The notes under the pieces are model-generated. The model saw only the letters and a list, made by a program, of their open reading frames with translations. It did not search any database and was not told where the DNA came from. The translations under genes were made by a program, and so were the position numbers. 64,000 nucleotides of DNA from Cherax quadricarinatus (Eukaryota; Arthropoda; Malacostraca; Decapoda; Parastacidae): positions 5,322,525 through 5,386,524 of the forward strand of contig NC_091341.1 in assembly GCF_038502225.1 (NCBI RefSeq). Direction: 5' to 3'. How positions within the stretch are numbered: position 1 is the stretch's first letter; every line of letters begins with the position of its first letter. This document shows, piece by piece, positions 13,348 through 25,050 of this stretch.

Positions 13348-16300
13348 CATCAACCTTGCACTGGTTACAACCACCATCAACCTTGCACTGGTTACAACCA
13401 CCATCAACCTTGCACTGGTTACAACCACCATCAACCTTGCACTGGTTACAACCACCATCAACCTTGCACTGGTTACAACCATCAACCTTGCACTGGTTAC
13501 AACCACCATCAACCTTGCACTGGTTACAACCACCATCAACCTTGCACTTGTTACAACCATCATCAACCATGCACTGGTTACAACCACCATCAACCTTGCA
13601 CTGGTTACAACCACCATCAACCTTGCACTGGTTACAACCATCAACCATGCACTGGTTACAACCACCATCAACCTTGCACTGGTTACAACCATCAACCTTG
13701 CACTGGTTACAACCACCATCAACCTTGCACTGGTTACAACCATCATCAACCTTGCACTGGTTACAACCATCATCAACCATGCACTGGTTACAACCATCAA
13801 CCATGCACTGGTTACAACCACCATCAACCTTGCACTGGTTACAACCATCAACCTTGCACTGGTTACAACCACCATCAACCTTGCACTGGTTACAACCATC
13901 ATCAACCTTGCACTTGTTACAACCATCATCAACCTTGCACTGGTTACAACCATCATCATCCTTGCACTGGTTACAACCATCAACCTTGCACTGGTTACAT
14001 CCATCAACCTTGCACTGGTTACATCCAACAACCTTGCACTGGTTACATCCATCAGCCTTGCACTGGTTACATTCATCAACCTTGCACTGGGTACATCCAT
14101 CAACCTTGCACTGGTTACATCCATCAACCTTGCACTGGTTACATCCGTCAACCCTGCATTGGTTAAATCCGTCAACCTTGCACTGGTTACAACCATCAAC
14201 CTTGCACTGGTTACATCCATCAACCTTGCACTGGTTACATCCATCAACCTTGCACTGGTTACAACCATCAACCTTGCACTGGTTACAACCATCAACCTTG
14301 CACTAGTTACATCCATCAACCTTGCACTGGTTACAACCATCAACCTTGCACTGGTTACAACCATCAACCTTGCACTGGTTACAACCATCAACCTTGCACT
14401 GGTTGCAACCATCAACCTTGCACTGGTTACAACCATCAACCTTGCACTGGTTACAACCATCAACCTTGCACTGGTTACATCCATCAACCTTGCACTGGTT
14501 ACAACCATCAACCTTGCACTGGTTACAACCATCAACCTTGCACTGGTTACAACCATCAACCTTGCACTAGTTACATCCATCAACCTTGCACTGGTTACAA
14601 CCATCAACCTTGCACTGGTTACAACCATCAACCTTGCACTGGTTACAACCATCAACCTTGCACTGGTTACATCCATCAACCTTGCACTGGTTACAACCAT
14701 CAACCTTGCACTGGTTACAACCATCAACCTTGCACTGGTTACAACCATCAACCTTGCACTGGTTACAACCATCAACCTTGCACTGGTTACAACCATCAAC
14801 CTTGCACTGGTTACAACCATCAACCTTGCACTGGTTACAACCATCAACCTTGCACTGGTTACAACCATCAACCTTGCACTGGTTACAACCATCAACTTTG
14901 CACTAGTTACAACCATCAACCTTGCACTGGTTACAACCATCAGCCTTGCACTGGTTACAACCATCAACCTTGCACTGGTTACATCCGTCAACCTTGCACT
15001 GGTTACAACCATCAGCCTTGCATTGGTTACAACCATCAACCTTGCACTGGTTACAACCATCATCCTTGCACTGGTTACAACCATCAACCTTGCACTGGTT
15101 ACAACCATCAACCTTGCACTGGTTACAACCATCATCCTTGCACTGGTTACAACCATCAACCTTGCACTGGTTACAACCATCATCCTTGCACTGGTTACAA
15201 CCATCAACCTTGCACTGGTTACAACCATCAACCTTGCACTGGTTACATCCATCAACCTTGCACTGGTTACAACCATCAACCTTGCACTGGTTACTTCCAT
15301 CAACCTTGCACTGGTTACATCCATCAACCTTGCACTGGTTACAACGATCAACCTTACACTGGTTACATCCATCAACCTTGCACTGGTTACAACCATCAAC
15401 CTTGCACTGGTTACAACCATCAACCTTGCACTGGTTACAACCATCAGCCTTGCACTGGTTACAACCATCAGCCTTGCACTGGTTACAACCATCAACCTTG
15501 CACTGGTTACAACCATCAACCTTGCACTGGTTACAACCATCAACCTTGCACTGGTTACATCCATCAACCTTGCACTGGTTACATCCATCAACCTTGCACT
15601 GGTTACAACCATCAACCTTGCACTGGTTACAACCATCAACCTTGCACTGGTTACAACCATCAACCTTGCACTGGTTACAACCATCAACCTTGCACTGGTT
15701 ACAACCATCAACCTTGCACTAGTTACAACCATCAACCTTGCACTGGTTACAACCATCAACCTTGCACTAGTTACAACCATCAATCTTGCACTGCTTACAA
15801 CCATCAACCTTGCACTGGTTACAACCATCAACCTTGCACTGGTTACAACCATCAACCTTGCATTGGTTACAACCATCAACCTTGCACTGGTTACAACCAT
15901 CAGCCTTGCACTAGTTACAACCATCAACCTTGCACTGGTTACAACCATCAACCTTCACTAGTTACAACCATCAACCTTGCACTGGTTACAACCATCTACC
16001 TTGCACTGGTTACAACCATCAACCTTGCACTGGTTACAACCATCAACCTTGCAATGGTTACAACCATCAACCTTGCACTGGTTACAATCATCAACCTTGC
16101 ACTGGTTACAACCATCAACCTTGCACTGGTTACAACCATCAACCTTGCACTGGTTACAACCATCAACCTTGCACTGGTTACAACCATCAACCTTGCACTG
16201 GTTACAACCATCAACCTTGCACTGGTTACAACCATCAACCTTGCAATGGTTACAACCATCAACCTTGCACTGGTTACATCCATCAACCTTGCACTGGTTA

Positions 16301-19300
16301 CAACCATCAACCTTGCACTGGTTACAACCATCAACCTTGCACTGGTTACATCCATCAACCTTGCACTGGTTACAACCATCAACCTTGCACTGGTTACAAC
16401 CATCTACCTTGCACTGGTTACAACCATCAACCTTGCGCTGGTTACAACCATCAACCTTGCACTGGTTACAACCATCTACCTTGCACTGGTTACAACCATC
16501 AACCTTGCTCTGGTTACAACCATCAACCTTGCACTGGTTACAACCATCAACCTTGCACTGGTTACAACCATCAACCTTGCACTGGTTACACCCATCAACC
16601 TTGCACTAGTTACGACCATCAACCTTGCACTAGTTACAACCATCAACCTTGCACTGGTTACAACCATCAACCTTGCACTGGTTACAACCATCAACCTTGC
16701 ACTGGTTACAACCATCAACCTTGCACTGGTTACAACCATCAACCTTGCACTGGTTACAACCATCAACCTTGCACTGGTTACAACCATCAACCTTGCACTG
16801 GTTACATCCATCAACCTTGCACTGGTTACAACCATCAACCTTGCACTGGTTACAACCATCAACCTTGCACTGGTTACATCCATCAACCTTGCACTGGTTA
16901 CAACCATCAACCTTGCACTGGTTACAACCATCAACCTTGCACTGGTTACAACCATCAACCTTGCACTGGCTACAACCATCAACCTTGCACTGGTTACATC
17001 CATCAACCTTGCACTGGTTACAACCATCAACCTTGCACTGGTTACATCCATCAACCTTGCACTGGTTACAACCATCAACCTTGCACTGGTTACAACCATC
17101 AACCTTGCACTGGTTACAACCATCAACCTTGCACTGGTTACAACCATCAACCTTGCACTGGTTACAACCATCAACCTTGCACTGGTTACAACCATCAACC
17201 TTGCACTGGTTACAACCATCAACCTTGCACTGGTTACAACCATCAACCTTGCACTAGTTACGACCATCAACCTTGCACTAGTTACAACCATCAACCTTGC
17301 ACTGGTTACAACCATCAACCTTGCACTGGTTACAACCATCAACCTTGCACTGGTTACAACCATCAACCTTGCACTGGTTACAACCATCAACCTTGCACTG
17401 GTTACAACCATCAACCTTGCACTGGTTACGACCATCAACCTTGCACTAGTTACGACCATCAACCTTGCACTGGTTACAACCATCAACCTTGCACTGGTTA
17501 CAACCATCAACCTTGCACTGGTTACAACCATCAACCTTGCACTGGTTACAACCATCAACCTTGCACTAGTTACGACCATCAACCTTGCACTGGTTACAAC
17601 CATCAACCTTGCACTGGTTACAACCATCAACCTTGCACTGGTTACAACCATCAACCTTGCACTGGTTACAACCATCAACCTTGCACTGGTTACAACCATC
17701 AACCTTGCACTGGTTACAACCATCAACCTTGCACTGGTTACAACCATCAACCTTGCACTGGTTACAACCATCAACCTTGCACTGGTTACAACCATCAACC
17801 TTGCACTGGTTACAACCATCAACCTTGCACTGGTTACAACCATCAACCTTGCACTGGTTACAACCATCAACCTTACACTGGTTACAACCATCAACCTTGC
17901 ACTGGTTACAACCATCAACCTTGCACTGGTTACAACCATCAACCTTGCACTGGTTACAACCATCAACCTTGCACTGGTTACAACCATCAACCTTGCACTG
18001 GTTACAACCATCAACCTTGCACTGGTTACAACCATCAACCTTGCACTGGTTACAACCATCATCCTTGCACTGGTTACAACCATCAACCTTGCACTGGTTA
18101 CAACCATCAACCTTGCACTGGTTACAACCATCAACCTTGCACTGGTTACAACCATCAACCTTGCACTGGTTACAACCATCAACCTTGCACTGATTACAAC
18201 CATCAACCTTGCACTGATTACAACCATCAACCTTGCACTGGTTACAACCATCAACCTTGCACTGGTTACAACCATCAACCTTGCACTGGTTACAACCATC
18301 AACCTTGCACTGGTTACAACCATCAACCTTGCACTGGTTACAACCATCAACCTTGCACTGGTTACAACCATCAACCTTGCACTGGTTACAACCATCAACC
18401 TTGCACTGGTTACAACCATCAACCTTGCACTGATTACAACCATCAACCTTGCACTGGTTACAACCATCAACCTTGCACTGGTTACAACCATCAACCTTGC
18501 ACTGGTTACAACCATCAACCTTGCACTGGTTACAACCATCAACCTTGCACTGGTTACAACCATCAACCTTGCACTGGTTACAACCATCAACCTTGCACTG
18601 GTTACAACCATCAACCTTGCACTGGTTACAACCATCAACCTTGCACTGGTTACAACCATCAACCTTGCACTGGTTACAACCATCAACCTTGCACTGGTTA
18701 CAACCATCAACCTTGCACTGATTACAACCATCAACCTTGCACTGGTTACAACCATCAACCTTCCACTGGTTACAACCATCAACCTTGCACTGATTACAAC
18801 CATCAACCTTGCACTGGTTACAACCATCAACCTTGCACTGATTACAACCATCAACCTTGCACTGGTTACAACAATCAACCTTGCACTGATTACAACCATC
18901 AACCTTGCACTGATTACAACCATCAACCTTGCACTGGTTACAACCATCAACCTTGCACTGGTTACAACCATCAACCTTGCACTGGTTACAACCATCAACC
19001 TTGCACTGGTTACATCCATCAACCTTGCACTGGTTACAACCATCTACCTTGCACTGGTTACAACCATCAACCTTGCACTGGTTACAACCATCAACCTTGC
19101 ACTGGTTACAACCATCAACCTTGCACTGGTTACAACCATCAACCTTGCACTGGTTACAACCATCAACCTTGCACTGGTTACAAGCATCAACCTTGCACTG
19201 GTTACAACCATCAACCTTGCACTGGTTACAACCATCAACCTTGCACTGGTTACAACCATCAACCTTGCACTGGTTACAACCATCAACCTTGCACTGGTTA

Positions 19301-19520
19301 CAACCATCAACCTTGCACTGGTTACAACCATCAACCTTGCACTGGTTACAACCATCAACCTTGCACTGGTTACAACCATCAACCTTGCACTGGTTACAAC
19401 CATCAACCTTGCACTGGTTACAACCATCAACCTTGCACTGGTTACAACCATCAACCTTGCACTGGTTACAACCATCAACCTTGCACTGGTTACAACCATG
19501 AACCTTGCACTGGTTACAAC
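13348..19520. repeat. Giant minisatellite M4, 24-bp unit, about 255 copies
   Basis: Units contain CAACCTTGCACTGGTTAC followed by an AACCAT or ATCCAT step (24 bp). At the left end many units carry an extra CAC (27 bp). Left units are heterogeneous; from about 17100 to 19500 they are nearly identical, suggesting recent expansion there. With a period of eight codons the array is open in all three plus frames and in two minus frames, giving apparent proteins up to 1250 residues (TGYNHQPC, INLALVTT, STLHWLQP, VTSARLMV, NQCKVDGC repeats). These are artefacts: no signal peptide, no domain and no preferred frame. Confidence 0.97.
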
Positions 19521-20117
19521 TTTACCTTCCCACTTCTCCTGTTACCTACAATAAGTTCTTCTCGGTATCAGGAGAGAACGAGTGAACACAGTCGCTGCTT
19601 CTCCCAGATAGGAAATTCCAACACTCCCACACCTGACATGCAACCTACAACCTTCCTGTCTACCCAACACTCCCACACCTGACATGCAACCTACAACCTT
19701 CCTGTCTACCCAAATATTTCTTATCTTTTATTTCTTCCTGTTTACCCAAAAGTTTTCTTGCATTTCATATTCCGTCAACCCTCAACCTTCCAAACTTATT
19801 CGCTTCCCATCTACCGACAACCATTCCACTTCTATCTTTCCTCAGTACTTGCCTTCCAAGTTCATGGTATCGATCTTAAAGTCCAAAAAAATATTATTAT
19901 TACTATTAACAATAATGATATCATTATTTATCAGTGATAAGAGCCAAAGCAAAATTTAACCTGAGGTGAATTAGATTCATGTAGGAAAAAAAAAGGTCAC
20001 AAGAAGATGAATCGCACCAATTATATCTTGGCTTGTCTCCCTCATCCTGGGCAAAAAAAAAAAAACCCTAAGTGCTCTTCCTGCAGAGAGGATCCCATGC
20101 CACAGAGAGAGAGGCAG
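19521..20117. other. Non-coding stretch with a 46-bp direct duplication
   Basis: Positions 19619-19664 and 19665-19710 are exact tandem copies beginning CAACACTCCCACACCTGACA. The rest is AT-rich and unique, with an A run near 20047. No gene is recognised. Confidence 0.75.
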
Positions 20118-20304
20118 GTGATGTTTACTGATGTTGCAAGCAGGTAGTGATCTTTACTGATGTTGCAAGCAGGTAGTGATCTTTACTGATGTTGCAAGCA
20201 GGTAGTGATCTTTACTGATGTTGCAAGCAGGTAGTGATCTTTACTGATGTTGCAAGCAGGTAATGATCTCCAGTGATGATGCATGCAGGTAGTGATCTCT
20301 AGTG
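20118..20304. repeat. Short minisatellite M5, 29-bp unit, about 6 copies
   Basis: Units contain ACTGATGTTGCAAGCAGGTA and GTGATCTTT. The last two copies have drifted (CCAGTGATGATGCATGC). Confidence 0.95.
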
Positions 20305-20784
20305 ATAACACAAACGAATATTAATTATCTGGATAATTGCGTATGTTTGAGTTTTGAAGACTGGCAAGCAGGAACTATTAAAGTAATTATTCTAACTGGG
20401 TATAAGTAAACTAATTTCTCAGACTAGTTGCTACTTAATTAGTCACAACAAGTGCTACTAATTGCCTGAATGATCAATTAAACCAGACAATTTAGTATAC
20501 TCCGTATTGCAGTTTGCGTGAGAGAGTTTGCTGAAGACAAGGTATGCGGCAACTGGCTGGCAACAATCCTCCCGCGTATATACACTCACACAAGCAAATA
20601 CACCGGGCTCTCAGATACATATACTCACGCAAACAAGCACTCTCAGGTAAAACTGGCGTGCGTGCAAACACTGGGATGCACACAAAGCAGCCACGTAAAG
20701 AAAAGCAATTCCCATTCTTCGGCTGTGTTTACATTCATATTAGATTGTGATACAGGGATATGAACAGTAATCTTCAGCGCTGCC

Positions 20785-20787
<3 letters not shown>
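20305..20787. other. Non-coding stretch, nothing recognised
   Basis: AT-rich sequence without repeats or transposon signatures that I can name. Short open frames are present but look random. Confidence 0.55.

Positions 20788-20823
<36 letters not shown>
20788..20823. repeat. (GT)n microsatellite
   Basis: GT dinucleotides. The next 290 bases, rich in TGTCTG and TGTG, show nothing further. Confidence 0.97.
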
Positions 20824-20826
<3 letters not shown>

Positions 20827-21117
20827 GGCAGACAGACAGCCTGTATATGCTTTTTCTGTGTTGCTGAGTGAATTTGTCTGTATGTGTGTGCGTTTCAGTG
20901 TGTCACTGCCTATCTGTCGGTTTGTCTGCATGTGTTCATGTCTCTACACACAGAGAAAAATATTAAATATCTTATTATACACATTTCCAGAGGTATCTGC
21001 GTCAGTTAGGACACTCGAGCAAATATTTCTAGTATATGAGAGATTTCCTGGTTGTAGGGTGAAGATTATATTCCCTTCCCTGTAATGATATATTCTAGTT
21101 ACACTTGGAAGGTCCTT

Positions 21118-21300
21118 TTCCGTTGCTTGGTTGGCAACGCTCTCACCTCATATACTGAGTTGTCGTGGTTCAATCACTGGCATGGGTGGAAATGTTAGGC
21201 ATTTTTCTTTACACCTGCTGCCCCTGTTCACCTAGCAATAAATAGGTACCTGGGTTTTAGTCGACTAGTATGGGTATGGGTTGCATCCTGGAGGAAGATA
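21118..21300 (+). mobile_element. SINE S2 copy, tRNA-related
   Basis: A head resembling a degenerate tRNA promoter (GCTTGGTTGGCAACGCTCTC, then a B-box-like GTGGTTCAATC) is followed by a body containing CTGCTGCCCCTGTTCACCTA and AATAGGTACCTGGGTTTTAG. The copy at 56325 shares both head and body in the same order. A tRNA-like head plus a conserved central body is the usual plan of tRNA-derived SINEs. There is no cloverleaf. Confidence 0.65.
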
Positions 21301-21411
21301 TCTCCTGGTATCTTATCTTCCTTGCAAGTCTACTCACCAAACACTGAAATAACACATGAACACGTAGGTACTTATACATCTGAGTCACTGCCACCTCCTA
21401 CATTCTCTGCA

Positions 21412-21858
21412 TCTTATAAGACACTCGTTAAGAAATTAGAGAAAGTGCAAAGGTTTGCGACAAGGTTAGTTCCAGAGCTAAGGGGAATGTCCTATGACGA
21501 AAGGTTGAGGGAAATCGGTCTGACTACACTGGAGGACAGGAGGGATAGGGGAGACATGATAACGACATACAAAATAATGCGTGGAATAGGCAAGGTGGTC
21601 AGAGACAAGATGTTCCAGAGAGGAGACACAGACTCAAATGAGCCACAGGGATGTTAGGAAGCATTTCATCAGTCAGAGTGGTCAGGAAGTGGAACAGTCT
21701 GGCGAGCGATGTAGTGGAGGCAGGAACCATACGTAGCTTTAAGAAGAGGTTTGAAAAAGCTCATGGATCAGGGAGAGAGAGGACCTAGTAGCGTTCAGTG
21801 AACAGGCGGGGCCAGTAGCTGAGTCTCGACCCCTGCAACTACAATTAGGCGAGTACAT
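21412..21858 (+). mobile_element. LINE-A 3' fragment, sense
   Basis: Encodes the last part of the LINE-A protein (KKLEKVQRFATRLVPELRGM, LTTLEDRRDRGDMITTYKI), then breaks frame before RKHFISQSG-like sequence, and ends with the family's 3' region (GAACAGGCGGGGCCAG, AGGCGAGTAC). It is 5'-truncated within the region after the RT domain. Unlike the other LINE-A copies it is not flanked by a CA tract. Confidence 0.9.
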
Positions 21859-21908
21859 AATGTTGGTTATGCGGGGCTACTACACATACTTCCACACTAT
21901 TACCACGA

Positions 21909-22440
21909 ACTAATTAAGAACATAAGAACATAAGAAAGAAGGAACACTGCAACAGGCCTACTGGCCTATGCGAGGCAGGTTCAATTTTCCCACCGGCTTA
22001 AGCTCATTGATCTAGTGACCTTAAGCTCACTGACCGTCTGACCTCACTGACCTAGTGAGGTCAGACACGTCACTTAAGGGAGGAACACAGCATCTGACCT
22101 AGTAGCACAAGCTAGTTAGGTCTAACTCACACCCACCCACACCCACTCAGGTATGTATTCAACCTATTTTTAAAACTACACAACGTCTTAGCTTCTATGA
22201 CGGTACTCGGGAGTTTGTTCCACTCATCCACAACTCTATTACCTAACCAGTGCTTTCCTATATCCTTCCTGAATCTCAATTTTTCCAATTTAAAACCATT
22301 GCTGCGAGTTCTGTCTATGTTAAATATTTTTAGCACACTATTTACATCCCCTTTATTAATTCCTGTTTTCCATTTATACATCTTAATCATATCTCCCCAA
22401 ACGGTGAACTCAAAGCGACCATTTAACACAGTGGGAGGAA
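21909..22440 (-). mobile_element. LINE-C (CR1-like) 3' end, antisense
   Basis: The minus strand encodes a CR1-like C-terminus (WGDMIKMYKWKTGINKGDV, LGNRVVDEWNKLPSTVIEAK, SFKNRLNTYL) and stops at about 22127. The 3' region continues to a tail of octanucleotide type (plus strand AAGAACATAAGAACATAAGA), which is typical of the microsatellite-like tails of CR1 elements. It is 5'-truncated and differs in sequence from LINE-A. Confidence 0.8.
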
Positions 22441-22784
22441 AAGTTAAGTTATACACTCAAATCCTCAGACTTCCGTATAATTAACTGATTTGCAGATTCT
22501 TCACGTAGGCGAGAAGCCAAATGAATAAAAACATCGCAAACTCCGCCCCTATTGAGTGACTCGTAGCTGTCCCAGCCACCAATATCTCCATTATGATCTA
22601 CCTTGTCCATAATTACTATCGCGTTTGTTTTGTCTGCTTCGTAAGGTGAAGTCTAGGATCTTTCCTTAATTCATGGTAGAACTTAACAAATCTTTGAGGA
22701 CAATTGTGTAGCAGAGGTCTGAGCTGTTGGGTTGCGTTGGGTTAGGGATAGGTGACCGTCTGGGAGCACAAAATGCTACTGGCA

Positions 22785-23056
22785 TTCGTTTTCTTTAAGC
22801 CCCAAGTCTGTTCAACAGTTCCCATCATACGTAGGGTGATTACCTATAGACCGTTGGCCTTCTTCAAGAGCTAACTGGATAGATACCTGAAGTCCAGTGC
22901 CTGACCAGCCGGGCTATGATTGGTACGTTGGATTACGTGCGTCCAGCAGTAACAGCCTGATTGATCAGGCCGTGATCCACCATGAGGCCTGGTTATGGAC
23001 CGGGCTTCTGGGGCATTGACCCTTGGAACTTCCTCCAGGTAAACTCCAGGTAGGTA
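22785..23056 (+). mobile_element. LINE-D 3' end fragment (CR1-like), sense
   Basis: A frame reading DQPGYDWYVGLRASSSNSLI then DQAVIHHEAWLW, followed by CTTCCTCCAGGTAAACTCCA, matches my memory of a very common decapod LINE 3' end. A weak relative (SNSLAEQAVNKKG) lies at 48440 on the other strand. No RT domain is left. Confidence 0.5.
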
Positions 23057-23612
23057 CCTCTCCGTTCCCTGCCTTCCCCCTGCTATCTCGCCTCACCTTG
23101 ATCCTGTCATTACAGTTCTCATCACTGTAATAACACACTGGATAGATGAGGAAAAATAAAAGCCACAACACCGAGGCTGCAACAGGTACGTTGGAGTATA
23201 ATATTTAGAAGCTTTGCTCAGTCCATTGTCAGGTTTCAATCTGATAATGACTAGATAATGGTCTAGTAGGGACCGAAATATTTCTAGGATGGTTTATATC
23301 ATGTAGTAGAGAATGGAGTGGTTTATATAATGGTGCAGAGAATGTAATGGCAAATAAAATGCTATCGAGTTCGTTGTGGTTTATAAAGCAATGCAAGGTT
23401 TTAGTGGGTTAAATAATACTACATGGATCGGAGTGGATAATTCACATAACCCCGGAGAGGTTGTAGTAAATGCTTGATGCAACGTTGCAGAGGAAGTGGT
23501 ATTTGCTTGCCCCAGAAACGTCAGTTCGTGTTAGTTCTCTCGTGGTGGGTCCGTCTCTCCAGGTTATCTCCAAGCTCTTGTCTTGCAAATTGTTAAGCCA
23601 ACCACCAAGAAT

Positions 23613-23617
<5 letters not shown>
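23057..23617. other. Non-coding stretch, nothing firm recognised
   Basis: Contains loosely repeated GTGGTTTATATAATG-like phrases at 23290-23400. No coding or transposon signature. Confidence 0.55.

Positions 23618-23683
<66 letters not shown>
23618..23683. repeat. (TA)n microsatellite
   Basis: Pure TA tract touching the 3' end of antisense LINE-B at 23684. Confidence 0.98.
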
Positions 23684-23687
<4 letters not shown>

Positions 23688-25050
23688 CACACTGGCCGAT
23701 TCCCACCAAAGCAGGGTGGCCCGAAAAAGAAAAACTTTCACCATCATTCACTCTATCACTGTCTTGCCAGAAGGGTGCTTTACACTACAGTTTTTAAACT
23801 GCAACATTAACACCCCTCCTTCAGAGTGCAGGCATTGTACTTCCCATCTCCAGGACTCAAGTCCGGCCTGCCGGTTTCCCTGAACCCCTTCATAAATGTT
23901 ACCTTGCTCACACTCCAACAGCACGTCAAGTATTAAAAACCATTCGTCTCCATTCACTCCTATCAAACACGCTCACGCACGCCTGCTGGAAGTCCAAGCC
24001 CCTCGCACACAAAACCTCCTTTACCCCCTCCCTCCAACCTTTCCTAGGCCGACCCCTACCCCGCCTCCCTTCCACTGCAGACTGATACACTCTTGAAGTC
24101 ATTCTGTTTTGCTCCATTCTCTCTACATGTCCGAACCACCTTAACAACCCTTCCTAAGCCCTCTGGACAACAATTTTGGTAATCCCGCACCTCCTCCTAA
24201 CTTCCAAACTACGAATTCTCTGCATTATATTCACACCACACATTGCCCTCAGACATGACATCTCCACTGCCTCCAGCCTTCTCCTCGCTGCAACATTCAT
24301 CACCCATGCTTCACACCCATGTAAGAGTGTTGGTAAAACTGTACTCTCATACATTCCCCTCTTTGCCTCCAAGGACAAAGTTCTTTGTCTCCACAGACTC
24401 CTAAGTGCACCACTCACCCTTTTCCCCTCATCAATTCTATGATTCACCTCATCCTTCATAGACCCATCCGCTGACACGTCCACTCCCAAATATCTGAATA
24501 CATTCACCTCCTCCATACTCTCTCCCTCCAATCTGATATCCAATCTTTCATCACGTAATATTTTTGTTATCCTCATAACCTTACTCTTTCCTGTATTCAC
24601 TTTTAATTTTCTTCTTTTGCACACCCTACCAAATTCATCCACCAATCTCTGCAACTTCTCTTCAGAATCTCCCAAGAGCACAGTGTCATCAGCAAAGAGC
24701 AACTGTGACAACTCCCACTTTATGTGTGATTCCTTATCTTTTAACTCCACGCCTCTTGTCAAGACCCTCGCATTTACTTCTCTTACAACCCCATCTATAA
24801 ATATATTAAACAACCACGGTGACATCACACATCCCTGTCTAAGGCCTACTTTTACTGGGAAATAATTTCCCTCTTTCCTATGTACTCTAACTTGAGCCTC
24901 ACTATCCTCGTAAAAACTCTTCACTGCTTTCAGTAACCTACCTCCTACACCATACACCTGCAATATCTGCCACATTGCCCCCCTATCCACCCTGTCATAC
25001 GCCTTTTCCAAATCCATAAATGCCACAAAGACCTCTTTAGCCTTATCTAA
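23684..25050 (-). mobile_element. LINE-B copy, antisense, left half of a head-to-head pair
   Basis: From the 3' terminus (TTATCACACTGGCCG) it runs antisense through the 3' UTR, the C-terminal region (RRLEAVEMSCLRAMCGVNIM) and the RT core with FADDTVLLGDSE, up to FMDLEKAYDRVDRG and AKEVFVA. The frame is intact except for one in-frame stop (a GAG to TAG change after VVQRA, near 24150). At 25050 the sequence switches abruptly to a sense LINE-B copy, so the two 5' ends face each other. Confidence 0.95.

Noticed and set aside
13348..19520. CRISPR-like regular repeats
   Set aside because: Units are contiguous, without unique spacers, and the genome is clearly eukaryotic.
15930..19682. A 1250-residue open frame of TGYNHQPC repeats, as a structural or secreted protein gene
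   Set aside because: It arises from the 24-bp array, which is equally open in four other frames. There is no signal peptide, and the non-repeat tail has no recognisable domain.
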